From the NCBI GenBank assembly GCA_030596585.1, contig JAUVJM010000002.1:1-31174 (forward strand): a stretch of DNA of 31,174 nucleotides. Reading direction: 5' to 3'. Source of the stretch: a bacterium. GTDB lineage: Bacteria; NPL-UPA2; JAUVJM01. Below the pieces are notes generated by a model. It worked only from the letters and a program-made list of their open reading frames with translations, was not told the DNA's origin and did no database searches. Both the position numbers and the translations under genes were made by a program. Positions 14,254 through 22,040 of the stretch are shown one piece after another (the first letter of the stretch is position 1; the number at the start of each line of letters is the position of its first letter).

Positions 14254-15513
14254 ATGAAACTACTGGCGATTGCCATTAACACAATCCGGCATGTAGTGAG
14301 GATGAAACTCGCTCTGGTATTTGTGCTGTTCCTCGTGGTTGTGCTGGCGTCGGTTCCGTTTACGCTGAAGAGTGATGGTACTCAGAAGGGAAAGGTCCAG
14401 ATAACATTAGCTTACTCACTGGGTCTTTTGAACATTGTCCTGTCCGTCCTCACACTGTTTCTGTCCACCTCGACTTTCTGCAGTGACATTCGTAACAAGG
14501 TCATGTTTACAATCGATACCAAACCCGTGAAGAGGTGGGAGATTCTTGCGGGGAAATGGCTTGGCGTTATGATTGTCAACACGGCACTCCTGCTATGTCT
14601 GGGGGGTGCTATTTATGGGGCTGTGATGTACCTTGGTAGACCTCTCGAAGGGAGAGACGGGGAACACCCCGAGCTCATGAGGGATGTGCTGACCGCAAGG
14701 GTTGAGATAGTCCCGGCCGTCTCCCGAAAGACGGGGAGAACCGCTTCTGTTGTGCCTTTCAGACATGAAAAGGAATGGGTATTTGAAAACATAGGGTGTT
14801 CGGATTCGGAAAAAGTCATTACTCTGAAATTCAGATATTACACTTCCGGCAGCAGTGATGAGAAAATATCAGGACTCTGGACAGCGCGAAGTGAGGACCG
14901 CGGGTTCTATGAGCACGTAACCAGCCTGCCTGCGAAATCGTTCCACGAGTTTCGGATTCCTGCCTCGGTTGTATCTCCCGACGGCAGACTTAAGATAAGT
15001 TTCTTGAACGTTTCCGCTCCCGGGGTATCTGTCATTTTCCCCGGTGAGGACGTGACCATTTTGTACCGGGCAGGGAACTTCGGAGGGAATTTCTTTCGGG
15101 CTTTGCTCCTCGTGCTTTTGAGGCTTGCTTTTATAGCGGCTGTAGCACTGGGGGCATCTACGTTTCTAACGTTTCCCGTCGCCGCGCTTTTTTCCATATT
15201 CGTACTCATCATGAGTCTCAGCGTTTCATCATTCAGTGTCTTGATACAGGGTTCCCCATTGCCTGAGTCGGGAAGTTCCCGCGAGACTGTTGTACCGGCT
15301 GCCGCTCTGGCGAGAAAAGTTGCGGCGGCGGCGCTAAAGGTTCTGCCGGACCTCAGGGCTTATGACCCTGTTCCGTATCTTGCAGGTGGAGTTCTTATCA
15401 GATGGCGCAGGGTTATTGAAGGGCTTATCTGGGTTGTTCTTCTGCGTTCGGGAGTGACAGGGTGTCTCGCGTACGTGATATTTAACCGGCGGGAATTAGC
15501 GATAATGCAGTAG
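14254..15513 (+). CDS. ABC-2 type permease with large extracytoplasmic domain
   Basis: A 419-aa protein. The N-terminal membrane segment (about 15-38) is followed by a second (about 47-72). Next comes SDIRNKVMFTIDTKPVKRWE with ILAGKWLGV, the ABC-2 permease pattern also seen in the permease at 6128, then a third segment (about 105-128). Residues about 130-275 are soluble and beta-rich, placed outside the cytoplasm by the topology. Four or more further segments follow (about 285-335 and 375-412). The domain order suggests an exporter or a mechanotransmission-type complex rather than an importer, since no binding protein is encoded. The gene follows its ABC ATPase across a 245-nt repeat-filled gap. 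The substrate is unknown. Confidence 0.82.
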   Translation: MKLLAIAINTIRHVVRMKLALVFVLFLVVVLASVPFTLKSDGTQKGKVQITLAYSLGLLNIVLSVLTLFLSTSTFCSDIRNKVMFTIDTKPVKRWEILAGKWLGVMIVNTALLLCLGGAIYGAVMYLGRPLEGRDGEHPELMRDVLTARVEIVPAVSRKTGRTASVVPFRHEKEWVFENIGCSDSEKVITLKFRYYTSGSSDEKISGLWTARSEDRGFYEHVTSLPAKSFHEFRIPASVVSPDGRLKISFLNVSAPGVSVIFPGEDVTILYRAGNFGGNFFRALLLVLLRLAFIAAVALGASTFLTFPVAALFSIFVLIMSLSVSSFSVLIQGSPLPESGSSRETVVPAAALARKVAAAALKVLPDLRAYDPVPYLAGGVLIRWRRVIEGLIWVVLLRSGVTGCLAYVIFNRRELAIMQ

Positions 15514-15519
15514 GGGCGA

Positions 15520-15543
15520 CCCGACCACTCCAGAGTGGCCGGG
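15520..15543. repeat. Small hairpin between permease and TPR genes
   Basis: CCCGACCACTCC and its near-exact complement GGAGTGG/CCGGG form a 24-nt palindrome with one mismatched pair, CCACTCCAGAGTGG being its core (15525-15538). It fills most of the 46-nt gap. Confidence 0.6.
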
Positions 15544-15559
15544 CAAATAGAGAAGGCTT

Positions 15560-16909
15560 ATGAGACGCCGCACTATAATAGTTATGTTTTTTCTATCCGC
15601 GGTTATCTTTCTCCTCGCGTATTTGTGTCTTGGGCATTTAAATGAGGAGAGGGAGAGATTTAACCTGACTGCAAGCGTGCCGCTTGAGAATGCCCCGCCT
15701 GAGCTTATCCTGACGACTACCGCACTCGGAGGTTTTCGCGGCATTGTTGTGGATTACCTCTGGGTGAGGGCAATGGAATTACAGCGGCGGGGGAAATATT
15801 TTGAGCTGGTCCAGATTTATGACTGGATAGGAAAGATGGAACCGAGGATTGAGGCGGTGTGGAGTCATAATGCGTGGAACATGGCATATAATATATCGGT
15901 GGAGCTGGAGATACCGGAAGAGCGGTGGCTGTGGATAAAGAGGGGAATCGAATTATTGAGGGATGAAGGTCTGAAGTACAATCCGGAAAGCAGTTTGCTG
16001 CACCGCGAACTTGCGTGGATATACCTTCACAAGATTGCCCAGTCATCCGATACTTTTCATTGGTACTATAAGATGAGCTTTGCCCGGGAGATGGAGGATG
16101 TTCTTGGTGAGGACGGTTCGCTTGCTAACTCCGGCGGAGAGGCGGCAGAAAGACTCAGGAATGAACTGAAGCTGGATCCGGAGCGGATGCTAAAACTAAC
16201 TGATATTTATGGACCCCTTGACTGGAGACTTGCCCAGTCGCACGCAATATACTGGCTGCAAAAAGGACTTGAGGCTCGCGGGAAACAGATTGGCATCAAC
16301 CACGAGCGTTTGATACTCCACGCTGTAATCAGTCTGTGTGAAACAGGAAGGATTGTGAGAACGGATACAGGATTCATTTTAGCGGAGCCGGACTTCAGGT
16401 TTATAGATACTGCAGACCGCATTTACAATGAACTCAGGGAGAAATATGAAGGGAATATCGGATTAGCCTCGGCGCATGAGAATTTTCTCCAGTCGGCTGT
16501 GGTGCTTCTATACACGTATGGCAGGAGCAAAGAATCACTCAAGACTTACAAAAGGCTGAGAAAATTGAATCCCTCCAGGTACCGGATTGGTTTGGAGGAC
16601 TATATCTTTCTGCGGATGAGGGCGGACATGGAGGGCGCTTCCGCTCTTGAGATGTCCGCGTTCATACAGGGGATTCTCAGACAGGCTCTTTTCTCTTTGG
16701 CAATCGGTGACGATGAGAAATCAGCGGGTCTCGATAGTCTTGCCAGACTCATATGGAGCAGGTATATGGAGAAATATGGCGGGACGGAAAGAATGTCTCT
16801 ACCTCCGTTTGAGGTGATAAGAAACTCCGTCGTGAAGCGGGTTCTGGAAGGTGAATTTCCGGAGCCTTTGCGAGACAGGCTGAAGGAGAGGTTGGGGATA
16901 AAGAAGTAA
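15560..16909 (+). CDS. Membrane-anchored TPR-like protein of the SPFH/ABC cluster
   Basis: A 449-aa protein without a named family that I can place. An N-terminal anchor (about 5-25, IVMFFLSAVIFLLAYLCLGH) puts the rest outside the cytoplasm. Next comes a characteristic stretch, LTTTALGGFRGIVVDYLWVR, followed by ELQRRGKYFELVQIYDWIGK. The remainder is helical with TPR-like spacing (SSLLHRELAWIYLHKIAQ; SAVVLLYTYGRSKESLKTYK), which suggests a protein-binding scaffold. It starts 46 nt after the second permease and is likely the last gene of the SPFH/P-ATPase/ABC locus. It could be the periplasmic partner of the permease's extracytoplasmic domain (inference). Confidence 0.75.
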   Translation: MRRRTIIVMFFLSAVIFLLAYLCLGHLNEERERFNLTASVPLENAPPELILTTTALGGFRGIVVDYLWVRAMELQRRGKYFELVQIYDWIGKMEPRIEAVWSHNAWNMAYNISVELEIPEERWLWIKRGIELLRDEGLKYNPESSLLHRELAWIYLHKIAQSSDTFHWYYKMSFAREMEDVLGEDGSLANSGGEAAERLRNELKLDPERMLKLTDIYGPLDWRLAQSHAIYWLQKGLEARGKQIGINHERLILHAVISLCETGRIVRTDTGFILAEPDFRFIDTADRIYNELREKYEGNIGLASAHENFLQSAVVLLYTYGRSKESLKTYKRLRKLNPSRYRIGLEDYIFLRMRADMEGASALEMSAFIQGILRQALFSLAIGDDEKSAGLDSLARLIWSRYMEKYGGTERMSLPPFEVIRNSVVKRVLEGEFPEPLRDRLKERLGIKK

Positions 16910-16979
16910 GGGGAATTCTGTTGCAATCGCTGAAACAGAGCGAATATAATAGGGCAGCCGTAAGTTGTAAGTCTTAAGG

Positions 16980-17088
16980 TAACCATTAAGCTACAAGAGG
17001 TAGCCGCAGGCTTTAGCCTGCGAAAGGTCGCGCACCTTGAAGGGTGCGGTTGCCCTGTAGCAGCCAATTTCTGGTAATTTAATGGTTA
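16980..17088. repeat. Two-hairpin palindromic repeat (GCAGGCTTTAGCCTGC type)
   Basis: The outer inverted repeat is TAACCATTA (16980-16988) with TAATGGTTA (17080-17088), and GCTACA with TGTAGC lies just inside. The two internal hairpins are GCAGGCTTTAGCCTGC (17006-17021) and CGCACCTTGAAGGGTGCG (17031-17048). The architecture parallels 5722-5801, although the sequences differ. No gene is present in 16910-17105. Confidence 0.85.
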
Positions 17089-17105
17089 TTCGTGAGGGAT
17101 GTCTT

Positions 17106-17861
17106 ATGTTACGTGTGCGTTTATGTCCGTGTGTTCTATCGCTTTTTCTTGTGCTGGTTTTGCCAAGTGTGACGGAGTGTTTGGAAAAGCACCCATTTGG
17201 TCCGGGTGAGAAACTTGTCTTCCGTGTTATATACCTTGCAGCACCGGCGGGGATAGCTACTCTGGAAGTCGGCGGGATGAGTGAGGTTGATGGAACGGAG
17301 GTCTACCGGTTTCTGGCGACTGCAAGCTCGTCCACTCTTTTCTCCCTTTTCTACAGGGTGAAAGACAGGATAGAGTCTTTTGTTGACGTAAGAAACCTTG
17401 AGCCTGTACGCTTTGAGAAACACCTGCGCGAAGGGCGCAGTTATAGAAACAGTGAGGTCACGATTTTTGACCGTACGCGGAATGTTGCCCGCACGGGGGA
17501 CAGGGAAATGGAAATCCTGCCCGGCATTCAGGATAGTCTTTCATCATTCTACTATTTGCGAACGCAGGTGCTTGATGTTGGGCAGACTGTGTCCGTAAAT
17601 GTAAACGCTGATGAGAAGAACTACTGTGTGGAAGTGAAAGTTTTGCGGGAAGAGACTGTGAGAAAATGGGGAAGGAATGTGAGAACTGTTGTCGTCCAGC
17701 CAATTCTCAGAGATGTGAGGCTGGGGGGAATTCTGAAGGAGAAGGGGAACGTATTGATATGGCTGACTGACGATGAGAAAAGAATCCCTGTTTTTATAAC
17801 CGCCAGGGTGGCTTTCGGGCACTTGAGTTTTGTGTTAGTAGACTATCAGCCCGGTCAGTAG
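17106..17861 (+). CDS. Exported DUF3108-domain protein
   Basis: A 251-aa protein. A signal sequence (LSLFLVLVLPSVTEC region, residues 1-24) is followed by the DUF3108 pattern: FGPGEKLVFRVIYLAAPAGI at the start of the mature part, YRVKDRIESFVD, then LEPVRFEKHLREG, SLSSFYYLRTQ and the C-terminal LIWLTDDEKRIPVFI. The family is periplasmic and of unknown molecular function; its fold is expected to be beta-rich. ATG 17106 is chosen because GAGGG lies 8 nt before it and the signal peptide starts there. A longer frame from 17082 would add residues encoded by repeat DNA. It lies between the ABC locus and the LPS genes and could belong to either. Confidence 0.87.
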   Translation: MLRVRLCPCVLSLFLVLVLPSVTECLEKHPFGPGEKLVFRVIYLAAPAGIATLEVGGMSEVDGTEVYRFLATASSSTLFSLFYRVKDRIESFVDVRNLEPVRFEKHLREGRSYRNSEVTIFDRTRNVARTGDREMEILPGIQDSLSSFYYLRTQVLDVGQTVSVNVNADEKNYCVEVKVLREETVRKWGRNVRTVVVQPILRDVRLGGILKEKGNVLIWLTDDEKRIPVFITARVAFGHLSFVLVDYQPGQ

Positions 17862-17888
17862 TGGTCTGTAACATTAATTTCTGATGGG

Positions 17889-17917
17889 TGTCATTCCCGC
17901 GAAGGCGGGAATCCAGA
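17889..17917. repeat. Short ATTCCCGC hairpin repeat
   Basis: TCATTCCCGCGAAGGCGGGA, followed by ATCCAG, is a half-size member of the family seen in full at 18974-19067 and 11008-11053. It sits 33 nt before the rfaE1 start. Confidence 0.75.
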
Positions 17918-17949
17918 GGACTTCTTTGCAGTAGTGTGGAGTGAAATCG

Positions 17950-18945
17950 ATGGACAAAGCTGAAAGAGATTTAGAGCATCTGGGGCAAATAGTCAAGGCT
18001 TTTTCGAATGTCAGGATTCTTGTAATCGGAGATGTAATCCTTGATGAATTTGTGTGGGGGAAAGTCTCCCGCATTTCTCCTGAGGCTCCCATACCTGTAG
18101 TGAGGGTAAGTTCGGAAACGTGTGTTCCGGGGGGGGCGGCTAATGTGGCGGCTAATCTCAGTAATTTGGGGGCTTCGGTGGAACTTGCCGGAGTTATCGG
18201 AAAGGATATTGAGGCACGGACACTGAAAAGGGAGCTCAAACTCAGAAATGTCCATTGCGGGGGCCTCGTTGTGGAGAATGGCCGGATTACTACCCTAAAG
18301 CGCAGGATCATCGCGGACAGCCAGCAGGTTGTCAGAATGGACAGGGAAGCAGCCGAGAAGATTGCGGTGAAGACTATGGGAAAACTTCTTGACTACTGCG
18401 GGAAAGTAATTTCCAATGTTGATGGGATTATCATATCTGATTACGGCAAAGGGGTTGTCACAAAAGAACTTGTCCGGGAATTGAGAAAGCTGAAAGGGAA
18501 AAGGAACCTGCCTGTTGCAGTTGACCCAAAGACAAGCCATTTTGACATTTACAGATGGGTAACGGTGATTACCCCAAACTGCTCTGAAGTTGAGCAGAAC
18601 CAGCATTTCGCAATAGATACCGACAGAATGCTTCTAAATGCCGGCAGGAAGTTGGTCAAGTCTCTTGCTTGTGACGCAGTTCTGATTACAAGGGGAGAAG
18701 AGGGGATGTCCCTTTTTGAAAGAAGTGGCGCGGTTACACACATTCCAACGGTAGCAAGGGAAGTGTATGACGTAACCGGTGCAGGGGATACCGTAACAGG
18801 AGTGCTGACGTTGTCACTATCTTGCGGTGCCAGTATGCGCGAGGCGGCTGTCATCTCGAATTATGCAGCCGGGGTTGTCGTTGGCAAACGGGGGACGGCA
18901 TTGTTGAATCAGAAAGAATTGATGGGGATGATAGGGGTAACTTGA
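17950..18945 (+). CDS. rfaE1: D-glycero-beta-D-manno-heptose-7-phosphate kinase (HldE domain I type)
   Basis: A 331-aa PfkB/ribokinase-family sugar kinase that phosphorylates heptose 7-phosphate at C1 on the way to ADP-heptose for the LPS core. The family sequence is clear: VIGDVILDEFVWGKVSRISP, then VPGGAANVAANLSNLGA, DYGKGVV, and the PfkB signature DVTGAGDT (near 274-281) with the catalytic Asp. It contains only the kinase domain; the adenylyltransferase half of E. coli HldE is absent, so a separate gene should exist elsewhere. ATG 17950 has GGAG 8 nt upstream, and an in-frame GTG at 17941 is less well placed. kdsA follows, consistent with LPS inner-core sugar supply. Confidence 0.9.
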   Translation: MDKAERDLEHLGQIVKAFSNVRILVIGDVILDEFVWGKVSRISPEAPIPVVRVSSETCVPGGAANVAANLSNLGASVELAGVIGKDIEARTLKRELKLRNVHCGGLVVENGRITTLKRRIIADSQQVVRMDREAAEKIAVKTMGKLLDYCGKVISNVDGIIISDYGKGVVTKELVRELRKLKGKRNLPVAVDPKTSHFDIYRWVTVITPNCSEVEQNQHFAIDTDRMLLNAGRKLVKSLACDAVLITRGEEGMSLFERSGAVTHIPTVAREVYDVTGAGDTVTGVLTLSLSCGASMREAAVISNYAAGVVVGKRGTALLNQKELMGMIGVT

Positions 18946-18973
18946 CTATATCGGAATTTCCTTTTTCTGGTTT

Positions 18974-19067
18974 GTCATTCCCGCCCCGTATCAAGTACGG
19001 GGTAAACTGCAGCGGGAATCTAAGATTCCAGCAGAAATGCCTGGATTCCCGTTTTCACGGGAATGAC
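18974..19067. repeat. GTCATTCCC palindromic repeat
   Basis: GTCATTCCC (18974-18982) and GGGAATGAC (19059-19067) are the ends. The first half (18975-19020) is exactly the reverse complement of 11008-11053. It lies in the rfaE1-kdsA gap, which has no gene. Confidence 0.9.
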
Positions 19068-19115
19068 GACTAGAAATTACCGGCAATAGAGTTCGCGCTG
19101 AAGGTGCGCTAATTT

Positions 19116-19943
19116 ATGAGTGAGATGAGAAAAGTTCCGGTTGGTGATGTTACTATCGGGAAAGGGCTGGTTCTCATTGCTGGGCCCTGCGTTATAGAGA
19201 ATGAGAGTTTCTGTGTGGAGATTGCCGGTGCGCTTAAATCCATAACCGAGGAGGTCGGAATTGCGTTTATCTTTAAGGCATCTTACGATAAGGCTAACCG
19301 CAGTTCAATAAGTTCCTTCCGTGGTCCGGGGCTTGACGCAGGACTGAAAATTCTCGAAAAGGTGCGAGGCGAGGTAGGAGTGCCTGTATTGTCCGACATT
19401 CATTGCAGGGAGGAAGTGGATAGTGCCGCCAGCGTCCTTGATGTTCTGCAGATACCGGCATTTTTGTGCCGTCAGACGGATCTTGTCCTTGCCGCGGCGG
19501 GGACAGGTAAACCGGTAAACATAAAGAAAGGGCAGTTTATGGCGCCCTGGGATATCGGGAATATTATCGAGAAGGTTAGAAGTGTTGGAAATGATAACGT
19601 ATTTGTGACTGAAAGAGGAACGTGTTTTGGTTATAACAATCTGGTCGTGGATATGCGGTCCCTTCCGCAGATGAGAGAATTTGGCTGTCCTGTTGTGTTC
19701 GATGCGACGCACAGTGTTCAACTGCCGGGAGGGATGGGGCACGCTTCGGGCGGACAGCGTGAATTTGTCATGCCTTTGGGCAGAGCCGCTGTGGCAGCCG
19801 GATGCGACGGGCTGTTTATTGAAGTACACCGGAAACCTGAAGAAGCTCCCTGTGACGGACCCAACATGCTCTCGCTTGATAAAGTGAAGGGGTTTCTGAA
19901 GCAGGTGAAGGCAATTGAAGAAATAGTAGCAATTCCTGATTAG
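19116..19943 (+). CDS. kdsA: 3-deoxy-8-phosphooctulonate synthase
   Basis: A 275-aa cytosolic enzyme that condenses phosphoenolpyruvate with arabinose 5-phosphate to give Kdo 8-phosphate. The landmarks are FKASYDKANRSS, FRGPGL, LSDIHCREEV, QIPAFLCRQTDL, NIKKGQF, and DATHSVQLPGG near the C-terminus. In AGPCVIEN the residue at position 25 is Cys, where the metal-independent E. coli enzyme has Asn, so this should be the metal-dependent class (established for Aquifex-type KdsA; inferred here). ATG 19116 has AAGGTG about 9 nt upstream. Its product's substrate, arabinose 5-phosphate, would be made by the kdsD domain encoded next. Confidence 0.96.
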   Translation: MSEMRKVPVGDVTIGKGLVLIAGPCVIENESFCVEIAGALKSITEEVGIAFIFKASYDKANRSSISSFRGPGLDAGLKILEKVRGEVGVPVLSDIHCREEVDSAASVLDVLQIPAFLCRQTDLVLAAAGTGKPVNIKKGQFMAPWDIGNIIEKVRSVGNDNVFVTERGTCFGYNNLVVDMRSLPQMREFGCPVVFDATHSVQLPGGMGHASGGQREFVMPLGRAAVAAGCDGLFIEVHRKPEEAPCDGPNMLSLDKVKGFLKQVKAIEEIVAIPD

Positions 19944-19950
19944 AACAATG

Positions 19951-20061
19951 TGTCATTCTGAGCCCCGAATGATTTCGGGATAAACTGTGCGAAGAATCTA
20001 TAGAGATTCTTCGTCCCTTCGTTTCGCTCGAGGACAGGCGTTAATGCTCCTCAGAATGACA
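19951..20061. repeat. TGTCATTCTGAG palindromic repeat
   Basis: The ends TGTCATTCTGAG (19951-19962) and CTCAGAATGACA (20050-20061) are perfect inverted repeats. Inside is the palindrome CGAAGAATCT/AGATTCTTCG (19990-20013). It fills the kdsA-kdsD gap, and its right end creates a spurious in-frame ATG at 20061 ahead of kdsD. Confidence 0.9.
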
Positions 20062-20081
20062 TGCCAAGGTCTGAGGTAGTC

Positions 20082-21179
20082 ATGTCTGGAGATAAAATTC
20101 TGCGGCGGGCAAGGGAAGTTTTGATGATAGAAGCTGAGGCTGTCGAGAACGTGGCTGAGAATCTCGACGACAATTTCAAGGAGGCTGTCAAGCTCATCTA
20201 TGCGTGCCGGGGGAAAGTCGTGGTTACAGGAATGGGGAAGGGAGGTATTGTGGGCACGAAAATTGCCCGCACTTTCGCCAGTACTGGAACTCCCGCGGTA
20301 ACTTTGCATCCGGGGGATGCGATTCACGGCGATGTGGGAATAGTCACTAAGGATGACGTGGTCCTGGCCATATCCAACAGCGGCGAGACGGAAGAAGTGC
20401 TTCGTCTCGTTCCCATTATCAGGAAAATCGGAGCAAGGTTGATCTCAATGACAGGGAGAAATAAATCTTCTCTCTCAAAAATGAGCGATGTGGTTCTCAA
20501 TGTCGGGGTGAAACGCGAAGCCTGTCCGATGGGCATGGTTCCAACTGCCAGCACGACTGCGACACTGGCACTTGGCGATGCGCTCGCGATGGTTTTGCTG
20601 GACAGGCGGGGGTTTCGCAGGGACGATTATGCTCTCTATCATCCGGGAGGTGAACTTGGAAGGAAGCTTTCGGGCAGGCACAAAGTGGCAAAGACACAAA
20701 GTAAGACAAAAAAACATTTAAACTCTGTGCCTTTGTGCCTGTTTTCTATTTTGTGCCTATTCTTTTGTGTGACCTCGTGCAGTAGAGAAAAAGAATTAGC
20801 GACGGTGCTGCCGGCAGCTGCGGTAACTGATGCAGGCAGTGGTGAAAGAATGGAAGGAGGATTTCTGTACACAATAACAGAGGGCGGGAAGGTCATTGTC
20901 GAAGTGGAGGGCAGCAGCGCTGGGGGGCTTGCCGGCGATACTGTCCGTCTGGAGAAACCGAGGGTTGTGTGGCATTCATCGAATGGGGTGGTAATAATCG
21001 AAGCTGCCAGCGGCGTTATAGATAAGAAAACGGATGATATCCATTTTAATGGGAGTGTGGTTGTGACGTCCGAGAATTGGGGCAGGATGGAGTGTGATAG
21101 ATTGGACTGGAGCAGAGACGAGAAGAAGATAAAAGCGCGGGGCAGAGCGAAGGGAAAATTCTACATAAGTCAGGATTAA
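20082..21179 (+). CDS. KdsD (arabinose-5-phosphate isomerase SIS domain) fused in frame to an LptC-like domain
   Basis: A 365-aa fusion. Residues 1-196 are an SIS-domain arabinose-5-phosphate isomerase: TGMGKGGIVGTKIA (49-62), STGTPAVTLHPGDAIHGDVG, AISNSGETEEVL, and the final HPGGELGRKL (187-196). The two CBS domains of E. coli KdsD are absent. Residues 197-233 are encoded by a palindromic repeat and read as a Lys-rich segment plus hydrophobic PLCLFSILCLFFCV and lipobox VTSC (Cys233). Residues 234-365 match LptC, the inner-membrane-anchored LPS transport protein (GGFLYTITEGGKVIVEV, ASGVIDKKTDDIHFNGSV, DRLDW...). No stop separates the halves. GTG 20685 could start LptC separately as a typical lipoprotein, but has no clear Shine-Dalgarno. 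ATG 20082 has GAGGT/AAGGT upstream. No lptA is seen between this gene and lptB. Confidence 0.82.
   Translation: MSGDKILRRAREVLMIEAEAVENVAENLDDNFKEAVKLIYACRGKVVVTGMGKGGIVGTKIARTFASTGTPAVTLHPGDAIHGDVGIVTKDDVVLAISNSGETEEVLRLVPIIRKIGARLISMTGRNKSSLSKMSDVVLNVGVKREACPMGMVPTASTTATLALGDALAMVLLDRRGFRRDDYALYHPGGELGRKLSGRHKVAKTQSKTKKHLNSVPLCLFSILCLFFCVTSCSREKELATVLPAAAVTDAGSGERMEGGFLYTITEGGKVIVEVEGSSAGGLAGDTVRLEKPRVVWHSSNGVVIIEAASGVIDKKTDDIHFNGSVVVTSENWGRMECDRLDWSRDEKKIKARGRAKGKFYISQD
20677..20739. repeat. GGCACAAAG palindromic repeat inside the kdsD-lptC frame
   Basis: GGCACAAAG (20677-20685) pairs with CTTTGTGCC (20731-20739). The left arm AGGCACAAAGTGGCAAAG is identical at 30466-30483. It lies exactly at the KdsD/LptC junction and encodes the linker and the start of the hydrophobic segment. 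Confidence 0.88.
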
Positions 21180-21182
21180 GAT

Positions 21183-21309
21183 TGTAGTTGCAGAGAGCCC
21201 TGTTTATTCTTCGAGTAAGCAAAAGCGCATCGAGAAGATAGGTTCTCGACAAGCTCGAACAATAATCCTTTACGGGGGTTCACCGAACTTACATAACTTT
21301 GCAACTACA
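21183..21309. repeat. TGTAGTTGCA palindromic repeat, copy 1
   Basis: TGTAGTTGCAGAG (21183-21195) pairs with CTTTGCAACTACA (21297-21309), one mismatch. It contains GTTCTCGACAAGCTCGAAC and GGGGGTTCACCGAACTTA. A partial relative lies at 29279-29360. It fills the gap before lptB and leaves that gene without a visible Shine-Dalgarno. Confidence 0.85.
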
Positions 21310-21320
21310 CTATTATTATC

Positions 21321-22040
21321 ATGAGACTTAAGGCCAAGAAGCTTGTCAAATCGTATAGGAAGAAGGAAGTTGTTCGTGATGTGTCGGTGGAGATAGATAG
21401 CGGGGAAATTGTAGGTTTGCTTGGCCCTAATGGTGCGGGTAAGACGACAACCTTTGGGATGGTTGTTGGATTGATTCGTCCCGACAGGGGGAAGATCTAT
21501 CTCGATGATAGGGAAGTAACACGAATTCCGATGCATATGCGCGCCCGCAGTGGCATAGGGTATCTGCCGCAGGAATCGTCCGTATTCAGAGGACTTACGG
21601 TGGCTGAGAACATAGCTGCTATTCTTGAGACACTCCGACTGAGCAAGCGTGAACGGAAACGCAGACTGTGTGAGCTGATGGCGGATTTCCGGATTGCGCA
21701 TCTGGCGGGCCAGAAAGCATATACACTTTCCGGAGGAGAGAGGAGACGTGTTGAAATAGCGAGGGCGCTGGTTACCTCCCCCTCTTTTATCCTGCTTGAC
21801 GAACCCTTTACCGGGGTTGATCCTATTGCAGTTGCGGATATTCAGGAGATTATGTCCGAGCTTAAGGGGAAGGGGTTCGGGATTCTTATTACGGACCACA
21901 ACGTTCGTGAAACGCTCGCGATAACGGACAGGGCATACATTATGTTCGAAGGCAGAGTTGTTATTGCGGGGACCTCGAATGAACTCGCGACGAACGAAGA
22001 AGCGAGAAAGATCTATCTTGGAGAGGGTTTTAGACTTTAA
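21321..22040 (+). CDS. lptB: LPS export ABC transporter ATP-binding protein
   Basis: A 239-aa ATPase that powers LPS extraction from the inner membrane with LptF/LptG (not in this window). Walker A is GPNGAGKTT (35-43), and the characteristic LptB Q-loop sequence is GIGYLPQESSVFRGLTVAEN. The signature is LSGGERRRVEIARAL, Walker B is FILLDEPFTGVDPIAV, and the switch is LITDHNVRETLAITDRAYI. Its length is typical. It follows the kdsD-lptC fusion as in other Gram-negatives (kds-lpt order). ATG 21321 follows repeat DNA directly, and no Shine-Dalgarno is visible. Its stop is the first base triplet of the next repeat element. Confidence 0.95.
   Translation: MRLKAKKLVKSYRKKEVVRDVSVEIDSGEIVGLLGPNGAGKTTTFGMVVGLIRPDRGKIYLDDREVTRIPMHMRARSGIGYLPQESSVFRGLTVAENIAAILETLRLSKRERKRRLCELMADFRIAHLAGQKAYTLSGGERRRVEIARALVTSPSFILLDEPFTGVDPIAVADIQEIMSELKGKGFGILITDHNVRETLAITDRAYIMFEGRVVIAGTSNELATNEEARKIYLGEGFRL

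Noticed and set aside
20676..20760. Sequencing frameshift creating the kdsD-lptC fusion
   Set aside because: Both domains are in the same frame and the junction is a recognisable repeat with a second copy at 30466. A frameshift is not needed, although read checking is still advisable.
21270..21899. 209-codon open frame antisense to lptB
   Set aside because: The opposite strand encodes all LptB motifs; the antisense start lies in a repeat.
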